Origin: Tolypeutes matacus
Lineage: Eukaryota; Chordata; Mammalia; Cingulata; Chlamyphoridae
Length of the DNA: 64,000 nucleotides
Direction of reading: 5' to 3'
Assembly: GCA_026826555.1 (NCBI GenBank)
Contig: JAKSZT010033094.1
Span: forward strand, 1,045,799-1,109,798
Both the position numbers and the translations under genes were made by a program. Under the pieces are notes generated by a model. The model saw nothing but the letters and a program-made list of their open reading frames with translations, had not been told where the DNA came from and searched no databases. Positions 46,641-58,192 of this stretch are shown piece by piece (position 1 is the first letter of the stretch; each line of letters starts with the position of its first letter).

Positions 46641-49225
46641 ATTTATTTATTTATTTTTTAAATTTCTTTATTTCTTTTCAAGATAATTAGATTACATAAA
46701 TTTTACACAAAAAATACAGGGATTCCTATATGCCCCACTCCCCACCCCTCCCATACCTCCCACACCCTCCCACATAAACATCCTTCATTAGTGTGGCACA
46801 TTCATTGCAGTTGATAAACGCGTACTGGGGCTTTGCCATTCAGCATGGACCATAGTTCACATTGTAGTCTACACTCTTTCCCACACAGTTCAGCATGTTA
46901 TGTGATGATATAAAATGGCATGTATCTGTTGTTGCAACATCCCTCAGTGTGATTCCCAAGTCCTGAAAAAGCCCCTATATTACAGCTGTTTTTCCCTCTC
47001 CCTGTCCCCAGAGGATCCAATGGACCCTAGCTCCACATCAATGTTGTAATTTCTTCCATTGCTAGAGTCACAATATGTCTGTAGTAGAATACCAGTAAGT
47101 GCACTCTAGTCCATAGCTCTTCCCTCAGTCCTGAGGATTCTGGGATGGTGATGTCCACTCCACCTCCAGTTGAGAGGGGAAGATGGATTGGACTGTCCTG
47201 CCTGCAGCTGTAGACTCTCTCCCTTCCCTGGGATGGCCATTGTCCATCATCATCTCCCCTCCAGTTGTCCTGGGTGAGTCCAGTGAGCTGTAGTGCAGGT
47301 GTTGCAACTCCGTCGAGGTTCTGGGCCCAGCTGGCACATGGATAGCCCAAAGATTTGAGTCTCTGGAGGTATACCTACCAACTCCAGCACCAAGTATAGG
47401 TTTAAATAGAAGGAACAGATGAGCCATGTGCAGGGAAGTCATAACTGAGTCCAACTCTGTCACTCTCAGGAGCACAAACTCCAAAGTAGGGCCCACTGGC
47501 AAGGCACTAAACTCCAGAGCTATAGAACCTGGGTGTCTACAGAGCCCTCTGGAGCCCCATTAGCTGGGGTAGTATCCACTTTGGAAGTCTATGAGATCCT
47601 GCTGAATTGTTTGTAAGCATTACCTCTAGGATGACCTCCCGACTCACTTTGAAGTCTCTTAGCCATGTAAACTCATTTGTCTTTACCTTTCCCCCCTTTT
47701 ATTTGAGGTCTTTTTCCAGTTGCATTGCTAGTTGGTACTTGGTAGCAATCCCTTGGTGCCAGGGAGGCTAATCCCCAGGAGTCATGTCCCACGCTGGGGG
47801 TAAGGTAATGCATTCATATGCTGAGTTTGGCTTAGAGAGAGGCCACATTTGAGCACCAAGGAGGCTCTCAGGAGGCAACCCTTAGGCACCCCATAACAGG
47901 CTAAGTTTCAATATTACGAGCAAAGTGTCATAAGCCTAGTTGTCAATATCAAGGGCCCATCAGTGGATCATTCTCCTTCACCAGTCAGTGCCCCTGCACT
48001 TGGGGGACTGTTGCTGCTCCCTTAGGTAATGTGGCAGAGCTCTCCAGGAAGGGAATTCAGCATTCTCTAGGTTGTTGTGTGAGTGTCCACCCACTGTGAC
48101 AGTGCCCCATGAACATTTGAACATTTTTACATACCTTATATGTATGCTCAGGTGAACTTCCTCCCATGCATCCCCCATCCCTGATACCCCAATGATCCTC
48201 CTCCGCCCCAGTTGTAACCCTACTGTGATCCAAAGCTTTTTCAGAAATTAAGCCATTATAATACCAAAGACAATTAATAGGAAAATGAAACAATAATGCT
48301 AAGTTTGAATATAAGAAATAAAATACATAAAAATTTTAAAAAACTAAAAATAAAATAAAATTAAAAGATTGGGATATTAGAAAAAATGAAAAATGTTAAA
48401 AAAAAAAATTTTTTTTTTTTTGACATTTTACCTTTCATCACCACAATATCTGGTGTCCTGTCTGTGCCGTGGCACCTTCCCCCACAAATTCCCCAGTGTC
48501 TCATTTTTCATTTTGTTTTCAAAGAAGTTTTAGGTCACAGCAAAGTCACACACAGAATACAGGAGACTCTCATATATCCAACATTCTCCCTCTTTCCTCC
48601 CCCCCCATATTAATACTTTTTTTTTTTTCTTTTAAAAATTAAATTTGTTATGGTCGTTTTCAAGCATACAGAGAAAAGGAGAAAGTAGTACAGTTAACAC
48701 CCACATATTTTGCCATATTTGCTTCATCTATTTGTATCCATATTTTTGTTGAACCACTTCAACATAAATTTTAGACATCAGGATATTTATCCCCTTCAGC
48801 ATATATTTTCAAAATTAAGGACATTGTCATATATCATTATACTATCATCACATCTAAAAAAATTAACAATAATTCCCTGAGCTCCTTTAATACCCAGTTC
48901 ATATTAAAATTTACCTACATATCCCCAAAGTGTCTTTTATAGCTTTTTTTAAAAAACCAAGATCAATAAAGGTTCACACATTGTATTTGATTGTCGTTTA
49001 AGTTTCCTTTAATCCAGAACAGAGGTCAACAAACTTTTTCAATAAAGGGTCATATGGTCTTTGTTGTAACTACTTAATTCTGCTGTTACAGTATGAAAAA
49101 GAAGCCATGGGACAGTACTTAAATGAATGCGCATAGCTGTGTTCCAATTAAACTTTATTTAAGTAGGCTATGGGCTGGATTTGGACCTCGGACTGTTCTT
49201 TGCCACCTTGATCTAAAACAGTTCC

Positions 49226-49331
49226 GGGGGACGGATGTGGCTCAAAAGGTTGGGCATCCGTCTCCCATATGGAGGGACCTGGGTTCGATACCCGGGACCT
49301 CCCGGTAAAAAAAAAAAATAAATAAATAAAT
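49226..49331 (+). mobile_element. Monomeric tRNA-derived SINE
   Basis: GATGTGGCTCAAAAGG (A box), GGTTCGATACCC (B box) and a (TAAA)-type tail. The duplication AAAACAGTTCC lies at 49215-49225 and 49332-49342. Confidence 0.92.
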
Positions 49332-49370
49332 AAAACAGTTCCCTCCTTCCCTCACCTATTCTGTTTTTTT

Positions 49371-49455
49371 TTTTTCCCTTAAGGAGGTCCTGGGGATTGA
49401 ACCCAGGACCTTGTACATGGGAAGCAGGCACTCAACCACTTGAGCTACATCTGCT
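49371..49455 (-). mobile_element. Monomeric tRNA-derived SINE
   Basis: Reversed tRNA-like unit with GGGGATTGAACCC. The flanking CCTATTCTGTTTTTTT occurs at 49355-49370 and 49456-49471. Confidence 0.88.
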
Positions 49456-49473
49456 CCTATTCTGTTTTTTTCT

Positions 49474-50050
49474 TTAAGATTTATTGATTTATTTATTTAC
49501 TTTTATCCATTTTTACACCCCCCCACCCCCCCAGTTTTTGCTGTTTTTGTGTCCATTTGCTGGGCAACTCTCTGTGTCTGTTTCCTGCCCTTTCTTCTCA
49601 TCCTTCTCCTCCTGTCTTCACTGGGATTCGATCCTGAGAACCTCCAATGTGGGAGAGAGGCATCCTATTGCCTGTGCCACCTTAGTTTCTGTTTTTTCCA
49701 CGCGTTTTGTCTTGGCTCTCCCTTGTGTCACTCTCCTTTTACGTCATCATCTTGCTGCATGGCTTGGCTGGGCCTGACAGCACACCTGCTCGCAGGGCCT
49801 GACAGAGCACCCACGCGTGGGGCCTGGGGGCTCACCCGCTCGTGGGGCCTGATGGCTCACCCATACACAGGGCCTGGGGGGCTCACCCGCTTGTGGGGCT
49901 TGATGGTGCACCCCATGCATGAGGCCTGGTGGCCCATGCACTTTCTATATTTTTCTTTTTTAAATTTTTACTGGGAATTCCCAGGGATCGAACCCAGATC
50001 CCTCCATATGGGAGACGGATGCCCAACCATTTGAGCCATATCCGCCCCCC
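49474..50050 (-). mobile_element. Dimeric tRNA SINE with expanded internal VNTR
   Basis: Tail (reverse) at 49474-49520, tRNA-like unit near 49620-49680, then a tandem array at about 49765-49940, then the second tRNA-like unit near 49970-50050. The array has six to seven units of 25-26 bp of the type GGGGCCTGGGGGCTCACCC. Copies with only one to two units lie at 7750-8095 and 31831-32272. Confidence 0.88.
49765..49940 (-). repeat. 25-bp minisatellite inside the dimeric SINE
   Basis: Successive units start GGGCCTGACAGC, GGGCCTGACAGA, GGGCCTGGGGGC, GGGCCTGATGGC, GGGCCTGGGGGG, GGGCTTGATGGT and AGGCCTGGTGGC. They vary at their centres and keep the CACCCGC-type end. Confidence 0.85.
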
Positions 50051-51211
50051 TGCTATATCTCTTAAGGTTGACCAAAGATACCTAGAGTTACATTCATTTC
50101 CCATACAGGATAGTCATTTAATAAATCAGGCTTGGTTTATCACCAGCATTCTAAAAACCAGACCTAGGGAGAAAAACTAGGTCTGGAAACACATACATGG
50201 TTTCTAATATAGCGACTGCTTAGCTATCCTGATTATCACAAAATCAGGACAGCAAGAACATTCACATTTAATACGTTTTTATATGTGGATGGTGCCTTTG
50301 TTATAACTGATATACAAATAGTGAAAGGTAGCTACTACATATGGTCAATGGTTTACATTATGGTTTACAATGTAGACTGTACACTTTTATAAATTTTGAT
50401 GATATTTACCATGTCCTGTGTCCATCATTGTAAGATCATGTAGGACATTTCCATCGCCCACTAAATATCCTGTTTGAGCTATTCTGTTCCTCCCTCCCCC
50501 TCCCCTCGGGGCCCATGGTGACCCCTTGGCTTCACTCTTTGGATGACAAGATTCATAGTTACATGCAACAAGACTGAGGTCTTGACACACTGGTTTGTCC
50601 TCCTCTATTAGGAACCACCATGTTCTTCAGAGACTCCCGCCTATCTATTTCTAAACAAATCAGTCCTCCCGAGGATGGGAGTCCAACTCCTTCCTGCTCG
50701 TTACGTGGGTCTCCACCCACAGATTCAATACATTATGACTGAATGATCATTCACACACTCCCTAGAAGCCTGCTCCAGGTGCGCCCTGTCCCAAATGCCC
50801 GCCTATCCAACACCCTAAACCAGTAGCCCTTCCTTGTCATGTTGCCACAAGAGCATCCTCAACTTTGTACTTTGAACCACATACCTGCAAATCCCCAGTG
50901 TTCACCTGGTCCCTCTCCCAACCTTCTCCTCAGTACCCTGGATCTTCCAACCCACCCTCCCCAATCTACTCACCTGTCAACTCTGCACCACCCATCCAAA
51001 TAATATCACTACCCTCCTTTCATATCCCTTCAATACGCTACTACACATTTTCACCTTACCATAGATTACGTCCATATGGGTGTTGGCTCAAAACCTTCTT
51101 CTCCCTTTCTATTTCTTGTAGACCTGTCTTTCAGACAATAGCTCTCTATGAGTCTGCTCAATTTGCTTAATTCATATAAGTGAGGTCTTATGTAAGATTA
51201 CTTATATTTAC

Positions 51212-51350
51212 TTATGTAATATTGAAAGATGAATGATTTACCTTTAAATTTAAGGTCGAACAAGGATGACTTCTCACTACTACATCTCAATCATGTATTA
51301 TGTTGAAAGATTGAGACCAAGGAGAGGATGCCCTCTCATCACTGCTATTT
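51212..51350 (+). repeat. Right copy of the ~139-bp direct repeat
   Basis: Pairs with 46300-46640 (minus its SINE) and lies directly at the other edge of the 4.57-kb L1 3'UTR block. Confidence 0.75.
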
Positions 51351-51760
51351 GATTTCTAGTGGAGGACTTAGATCGGTGAGTCAGAGAAAAAAAGCATAAA
51401 GCTTGGTAAAGGAGAACATTGTATTTATTTACTGAGAACATTATTGGGTATGTAAAAACCACTATTATATAAGCAAACATTTTTAGAACTAATTAGTAAA
51501 TTTAGGCATTTCACAGTATATAAAATAAAAATAAAATTCAATTTTTCTCTCTATATTAGCAATTAACATGTAAAATGAAACTCAAGAAGCATTTACAACC
51601 TATCACAATATAAGATACAAGTATTAATGTACGTATATAGATTTGTAAATCCACTTACTTAGAGAATTTAAAGAGGCTCTACCTATATGCAAGATATACC
51701 TTATGTTGAGTGAAATAAGCCAGGTACAAAAGCTGAAATATTGCATGATCTCACTGCTAT
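51351..51760 (+). mobile_element. Old L1 ORF2 and 3' end
   Basis: ORF2-like sequence continues from the direct repeat. 51696-51760 holds the typical L1 end (TTATGTTGAGTGAAATAAGCC). Heavily mutated. Confidence 0.45.
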
Positions 51761-52032
51761 AACAGATTTTGACAAGACTTTTTCTTAGTATTGTTACTGA
51801 AATACTTAAGGCTTTTGGAATATTGTGATGGAATGAATGCATTTTGCATGCAGAAAGAACATGCCTCATTGGAGACCAGAGGGTGGAGAGTTGTGGTTTG
51901 AAGCTGTTTGTACTCCAGAAAAACATGTTCTTAAATTTAATCCATTCCTGTGGGCATGGCCCATTGCAAGTAGGATCTTTTGATGAGGATCCTTCTGTTA
52001 AGGTATAAACCAGATCCTTCAGGATGTGTCTT

Positions 52033-52294
52033 TTTTTTTTTTTTTTTTTTCTTTAAGATTTTTATTTTATTTATTTATTCTCCCCCTCTCCTTGTTTTTG
52101 CGCTCACTATCTGCTCTCTGTGTCTTTCGTCATCTTGTTGCATTGTCATCTTGTTGCTGCATCATCTTGTTGCGTCAGCTCACCATTCCAGCTCTCTGTC
52201 TTGCTCATCTTCTTTAGGAGGCATGGGAAACCGAACCTGGGACCTCCCATGTGGTAGGCGGGCACCTGACTGCTTGAGCCATCTGCTTCCCTAG
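52033..52294 (-). mobile_element. tRNA-derived SINE
   Basis: T-rich lead, CATCTTGTTG repeats, then reversed tRNA-like unit (GAAACCGAACCTGGGACC). GTGTCTT lies at both edges. Confidence 0.8.
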
Positions 52295-52382
52295 GAAGTG
52301 TCTTAATCCTGTTACTGGAGGACTTTACAAGAGAATGAAATTCATAGAGCAAGAAAGCCATAGAAGCAAGAAGCTAAAATCA

Positions 52383-53063
52383 TGGGGGGCAGATGTGGCT
52401 CAAATGGCTGGGCTTCTGTTTCCCATATGGAGGGACCTGGGTTCAATCCCTGGGACCTCCTGGTAAAATAAAGAAAAATATAGAAGGTGTGTGAGTGCTC
52501 CGTTAGGCCCCACAAGAGGGCGAGCCATCTGGTCCTGCGAGCCGGTGAGCCATCAGGCCCCGCGACCAGATGAGTCCCCAGGCCCCGCGAGTGGATAAGC
52601 CCCCAGGGCCCTGCTAGTATGTGAACCTTCTGGCCCTGCGAGTGGGTAAGCTCCCAGGCCCTGCAAGCGGGTGAGCCTCCAGGCCCTGCAAGCGGGTGAG
52701 CCATCTGGCCCCATGAGCGGGTGAACCCCCAGGGTCACGAGTAAGTGAGCCCCTAGGTCCTGCCAAACCATGCAGCAAGATGATGACATAACAGAGACAC
52801 AGGGGAGAGCCAAGACGATATGCATCGAAAGACCAGGAACTGAGGTGGCTCAGGTGGCAGTACGCTTCTCTCCCACATCAGAGTTTCCCAGGATCAAATC
52901 CCGGTGAAGACAGGAGAAGGATGAGAAGAGAGGGCAGGAAACAGACACAGAGAAGTGCCCAATGAATGGACACAAAACAGCAAAAACGGGCGTGGGAGGA
53001 GGAGGGGTAAAATGGATTAAAAAAAAGTAAGTAAATAAATAAATCTTAAAAAAAAAAAAAAAA
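52383..53063 (+). mobile_element. Dimeric tRNA SINE with long internal VNTR
   Basis: First tRNA-like unit at about 52390-52470, VNTR at 52500-52760, second unit near 52840-52910 and a (TAAA)/(A)n tail to 53063. The 11-bp duplication AGCTAAAATCA lies at 52372-52382 and 53064-53074. At about 680 bp it is the longest copy here, and the extra length is in the VNTR. Confidence 0.92.
52500..52760 (+). repeat. 25-bp minisatellite, about ten units, inside the SINE
   Basis: Units begin AGGCCC(C/T)GC and run through GAGCGGGTGAGCC. About ten can be counted, most 25 bp long with many substitutions. The repeat unit is the same as in the SINE at 49474-50050, reversed. Confidence 0.88.
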
Positions 53064-53389
53064 AGCTAAAATCAATAAATCCTGGAAGAGAAAAGCGAGA
53101 CTAGCAGTCACTGCCTGTGCCTTGCTGTGTAGCAAAGGAGCCAAGGATCACCATCAGCCAGTCTTCAGGAAGAAAGTATCTTATTGATGGTGCCTTGATT
53201 TGGACATTTTCTCTGCTTCAAACTTAGCTAAAAATTTAACCATTGTTTAAGAAGCCAAGCCATTTCGTGTAGCTCAACCTAGGAAACAAAAACACTGCTT
53301 AATGGTCACTTCAGGTTGTTTGTGCATCTAAAACATGAGGGGACAGTGCTGTTCAGTGGCATTTTCTTGTTGCCACAGACTCCAGTCTA

Positions 53390-53760
53390 ATTTAATTCCT
53401 TTTTAAAATGGCTGAATAATATTCCATTGTATGTTTATACCACATTTTATTTATACATTCATCAGTTAATAGACACTTGGGTTGCTTCCATCTGATGGCC
53501 ATTATTAATAATGACACTATTAATAATGGTAGGGAGATATCTGTCGGCTCCCTGCTTTCAATTCGTTTGGGTATATACCTAGTAGAGGGATTGCTGTACT
53601 TAGCTTTCTGAGGAACTGCCAAACTGTCTTCCACAGGGGCTGCACCATATTACACTCCCACTAGCATTTTTTAAATTGTTTATTTTTTTATTGTTGAGCT
53701 GTAGGATTTCTTTATATATTCTGGATGATATTCCAGGCAAGGGAAATGGTATTGCAGCCA
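53390..53760 (-). mobile_element. L1 ORF2 C-terminal fragment
   Basis: Reverse reading gives RWKQPKCLLTDE, INKMWYKHTMEYYSAI and [10 protein letters not shown], the end of ORF2p. Stops interrupt it. Confidence 0.7.
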
Positions 53761-54774
53761 GGATGGTGACCACAGCATCCTTGGCACAAGATTTCAAGAG
53801 CTATAGTATGTGCATCGGGGGAGTTTCAGTGGAGTAAATCCATTTATCCTTGGATTCTTAGTGGTGTGGCAGAATGGATTGAAAAGATTGTTAGTATTTA
53901 ACAGGGATAAGGCCAGACTTACCACTCCCAGACTATCTGTATTAGTTTTAATGAGCTTGGGAGAGAACCTTGTAGTTTTTTGGATAAACTTGGAAAAAGA
54001 AACCACTGGAAAAGGAGTATACTGGCAAGGGAAACTATGGGATGAAACATCTGGGGTATCATGTTGGGAATGGAAGAGGGTCTGTGGATACTTGGGACCC
54101 CACTGGGCTGGAAGTCAGCATATTTACTGGCAGGAATGATAATGTGAGAGGGTTTAAAAGATGACCTGAGATGTGCTCTAACTTTTCATGTGAAAAATAA
54201 GTGAGTTCGTAGTAGTGAGCAGGGACTTAAATGCTATTCCACTTGTACTGAGTACCCTCAAACTTAGAAATGAAAAAGACTTAATTGAGAAATTTTAAAG
54301 ACTCAAAATATTAATAACTTATTCACGTGATTTCAACACAGGAAGTAGAGTATTTCTCTAAATATATTGTGGAGAAGGAGTAGTAAGTGAAAATCAGTAA
54401 AATCATGCTAATTACCCTGGGTGAGCAAGCTACGCATGTTGAATTAAAGAGGTAGAGTGTGAATCGAGTGATAGTTGCATGGCACAGAGTAAATATGCAA
54501 GACATGGAAGGGAATAACATTAACTTGTGGAACATGTGCAAATTGAATAACACACGTGTACAAGTGAAAGTTGTACCCACACTGCATTATTTAACTATCA
54601 CTCCACAAACACGAGCTGCTTGTGGTTTAATCTCCACAATCCTCCCTCTCCCCAAATCTAACTTTTTGCATACCTTTTCAGTGTCATTTTTCCATCAGTA
54701 CAATACTCACAATGTGCATTTAAACATCCACACATTGTAATTCATTCTCCAACATCCTAGATTTATTTATTTAA
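53761..54774. other. Unassigned; 109-codon open frame at 53810-54139 (+); CA-rich tail
   Basis: The open frame shows no domain I can name and no homology to the ERV pol motifs nearby, so I do not call it a gene. 54430-54760 is rich in short CA and CAC motifs like 60040-60340. Confidence 0.3.
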
Positions 54775-55155
54775 AATTTAAATATTTAAATTTTTAAATT
54801 TATTTATTTAAAGATTTATTTATTCCCCCGCCCCCTCACCCCCATTGTTTGCATTTGCTTTCTGTTCTCTGTGTCTGTTTGCTGTGTGCTTTCTTAGGAG
54901 ACACTGGGAACTGAACCTGGGACCTCCCATGTGGGAGTGAGGCGCTCAATTGCTTGAGCCACCTCAGCTCTCTGGTTTGTTGCCTTTCTTATTGTCTTTC
55001 CTTTGTGTCTCTTTATTGCATCATCTTGTTGCATCAGCTTGCCACGCTTGCCCGTCTCATCAGGTTACCTTCTCCAGGAGGCACCGGGAACTAAACCCAG
55101 GACCTACCATGTGGTAGGCAGAAGCCCAATCACTTGAGCCACATCTGTTTCCCAT
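54775..55155 (-). mobile_element. Dimeric tRNA-derived SINE
   Basis: Two reversed tRNA-like units (around GGGAACTGAACCTGGGACC and GGGAACTAAACCCAGGACC) separated by a T/C-rich linker. No VNTR. Confidence 0.8.
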
Positions 55156-55214
55156 ACATTACTCTTTTCACACACACTGTTTGTGGCCATGTTTTAAAAC
55201 AAGTGGACCCCTAT

Positions 55215-55547
55215 GTAAAATTTGATTCAGATAATGAAATGGATGATGCCTCATACACACCAAGAGGATATGAAAAGTTTGTTACTCATTTAATGAGGCT
55301 TTCTAGGGAGAGCAGGACAAGGTTTTCAAGCAAGTCCCAAAATTATTTGAAAGGGTAAGGAAAGGCTTGGGACTTTTGTGGTTGTTAGGGATTTGGGCTG
55401 GGATGAGATAGTCAGGGTCTTGCATGATTTGAAGGTACCTCTGGTGGCTAAGGAGTGAGCAGCCAGGCTTTCTTGCAAGCCTGCCCAGATGGGGGGCAGA
55501 AGGGAAAGATGGAGCATTGAGGCTTAAAATATGTCAACAGTCAAACA
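55215..55547 (-). repeat. 3' LTR of the ERV
   Basis: Similar to 59715-60039 through ACTCATTTAATGAGGC, CAGAAGGGAAAGA and GAGGCTTAAAATATGTC. The 5' end on the minus strand is at 55547. The left boundary is approximate. Confidence 0.65.
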
Positions 55548-56809
55548 TGCAAAAATGGAGCCATAGACTTTAATAAAATCTATTCCTGGTACCCAATGAC
55601 TAAAATACACCATGTTCAATTTAATTTAATTTGAACTCAAGTAAGCCATTAGGATGCTCTATGAAGCCTGCAGACTGAATCCAAAAAGAAGGTAACAATT
55701 CTGTTGAAAGCCTTCTTGAAGAACCCAGAGATGCATATTCTGAAAAGTGAAATGTGTGCCTTGGTCAATATCGACTAAACTACAATGTGGATAAAGAGTG
55801 TTCTGGTAAGACCATGTATTGTGGCTTTAGCTTGTGTAGAGATATATGTGACCCTGAATTTATACGTTCAATATCTTCTGAGGCAAATTATTCCTAAAGT
55901 CCTTTAACCCAAAGGGGGCAACCTGGGGTAATAAATTGTTCTTACTGTCATTGGATGGTCCAGACAGCCAGACCATTGACAATGACCCAAGAGTCTGTAA
56001 AAATGTATGGATGGGGCTTATTGTTGGCTAAGGAATCCAGTACTAAGATGACTGCCAGAAAGCTGGCCAGTCTTCAAGGTCATGTTGATCCTTGGGTCCT
56101 GTCCTTTCTCTAGGACATCCCAGTTAAAGGACGAAAGGCAGTAGCTTTCTAGTGACCTGATGTGTGATCATGGTTATCCCATCTGTAAAGTGTATGCACT
56201 CCCTTAACTCTTCACTCAGTTGATTCCAAGGTCCTTTCCAGATAGCCAAGGTGTCAGGGAAAGGGGGTGACTTCCTTCGGCACCATGGCATCTCAAATGG
56301 GACTGAGAACAACTTTTCTTGCAGGTAGGATATGCCAGAAGGCCCAGGATTGGCTCCATACTACAGCAAGGAAGCCACAATGACTGTTGAGGTTGCAGGT
56401 GCTACTTACATGACTCATGGTATATTGGATATCTAGATACAAAGGGCCATGGGTTCAGGGCCTGTAAGAGCCTCTGTTTTCATAAGAGTTCAGTATGTGG
56501 CCAGTAACTGCCACTCTAATGGCATGCAGCATAGGGCCCAGGAGGACTGTTTCTTGTATCAGCAGGTCATGGGCAACTTTTTATGGTCATTATGATGAGC
56601 ACCTGTTTTTGTGTGCTTGAACCTTTGAGCCATACTCTATCAGTTTAACCCCTAGGGGACTGGAGATTGAGTAACTAAAATCCATCACATGGGTGCACCA
56701 GCCTATGTGACTAACCCTTAGTTAAAACCCTTTACACCAAGGATTGAGTGAGTGCCCCTGGTTGGCAACATTTTTCATGTATTTTCACATCTGTTTTAAT
56801 AAAAGCTGC

Positions 56810-57400
56810 TGGGAGCAATATATCAGAAATGGGTTGGCTTATATATTGGGAATTAGGTTAAAAACTTACAGTTCTGAGGCTGTGAAAATGTCCAAATCAA
56901 GGCATCATCAGAGATGCTGTCTCACCAAAGTTAGGTTGCTGGTGACTCCTGCCATGTGGCAAGACACAATGGTGGTTCTGCTGGTCTGGGTTCTCTGCCT
57001 TCTCCAGGCTAGCTTTCTCCCCAAGCTCAGCTCTGGGCTATCAGGCATATGGCTCATCTCTCCCTTCTCTTCCAGGCCCACTCTTGGCCTCTCAGTGTAC
57101 TCTTTCTGTGCCTCTGTGCTCTGTTGATTTCAGCTTCCAGCCCCTGGGACCTCTCTATCAGCCTCTAGGGTTTCTCTGTCTCTGCAGCTTTTGACTGTGT
57201 GTCTCTGTGTCTGCGGCTTTTTCTCTTATTTATAAAGGACTCCAGCAAGAGGACCAAGGTGGGCCACACCTCACTGAAGTATCCAATCAAAGATCTCCGA
57301 CTGAATCTAATCTAATCAAAGGGTCCCACTCCCACAGGTATGGATTAGCTTCAAGCACATGATCTTTTCTGGGATCCACAATAATCTTTAAACTCACAAC
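56810..57400 (-). mobile_element. LTR-like interspersed repeat, copy C, nested in the ERV
   Basis: Reverse of the family at 25735-26230 and 51892-53294 (TCTGAGGCTGTGAAAATGTCC... and TCCCACAGGTATGGATTAG). It separates the RT and RNase H parts of the ERV. Confidence 0.5.
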
Positions 57401-57549
57401 ATTGCTGAGAGAATAAGTGCTGTTTTAATCTGTATCCTTTCACTGTAATAAACCATAACTGTGAGTATAATAGCTTTTCTGAGTTCTGTCAGTCCTTTTA
57501 ATGAATCACTGAACCTAAGAGTGGTCTTGGAGACTCCAGACTTAGTCTT

Positions 57550-57651
57550 TTTTTTTTTTTTTTTTTTTTTAACCGGGAGGGACCGGGGATCGAATCCCGG
57601 TCTCTCCATATGGTAGACGGACGCCGAACCTCCTGAGCCACATCCGTTTCC
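57550..57651 (-). mobile_element. Monomeric tRNA-derived SINE in the ERV RT region
   Basis: Poly(T), then reversed B box (GGGGATCGAATCCC) and A box. The perfect duplication CCAGACTTAGTCTT lies at 57536-57549 and 57652-57665. CpGs are intact. Confidence 0.95.
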
Positions 57652-58003
57652 CCAGACTTAGTCTTGAATGCGTTTCAAATGGATCTTCTTGGAGAAAGAT
57701 GTCATCAATGTAGTCTTATACTTGGGCTCTTACACAAAGATGGATTCCAAGATCTTACCTGCCAAAGTGTATTATGTTTCCATAAAGATGAAGGCAAACT
57801 TCAACTGTGAGGTTGTTGAAGGAGATACAGAACAGAACATAATACCCAATCTATAATAGCAAAATATTTACAAGTTGATGATTGGAGTCAGAAATTTCAA
57901 TGATAATGCATATGAGGGCCTTAAAGAATGGGACCATAACATTAAGATTGTGGTGATCCACCATGAGGCACCATTCATTCTTTCCAAGATTAAAAATGGG
58001 TCA

Positions 58004-58192
58004 GGGAAGTGGTTATGGCTCAAGCAGTTGGGTGCCCCCCTACACATGGGAGGTCCCGGGTTTGGTTCCTGGTGACCCCTAAAAAGAAGATTAGCAGACA
58101 CAGAGCACACAACAAACAGAGCAGGCAGTGAGCGCAAGCAACGAGGTGGGGAGGAGAAATAAATACATCAAAATAAATCTTAAAAAAAAAAG
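58004..58192 (+). mobile_element. tRNA-derived SINE in the ERV
   Basis: TTATGGCTCAAGC (A box) and GGTTTGGTTCC (B box), a body with AGCAGACACAGAG and an A-rich tail. The duplication AATGGGTCA lies at 57995-58003 and 58193-58201. Confidence 0.92.

Larger units (their letters stand above)
46641..51211 (-). mobile_element. L1 long-3'UTR block with nested SINEs
   Basis: In reverse, 51180-50280 matches about 510-960, 48620-48420 matches about 1020-1200, and 48210-46645 matches about 1500-2960 of the first L1 tail, all in order. The left edge is A/T-rich (reverse poly(A)-like). SINEs at 49226-49331, 49371-49455 and 49474-50050 interrupt it. No ORF2 coding is included, so the insertion is a severely 5'-truncated L1 consisting of 3'UTR only. 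Confidence 0.7.
51892..53294 (+). mobile_element. LTR-like interspersed repeat, copy B, with two nested SINEs
   Basis: Without the SINEs at 52033-52294 and 52383-53063 about 460 bp remain, related to 25735-26230. It begins TGTGGTTTGAAGC and ends ACAAAAACA. Confidence 0.5.

Noticed and set aside
53810..54139. 109-codon plus-strand open frame as a gene or ERV fragment
   Set aside because: No recognised domain, start context or neighbouring exon supports it.
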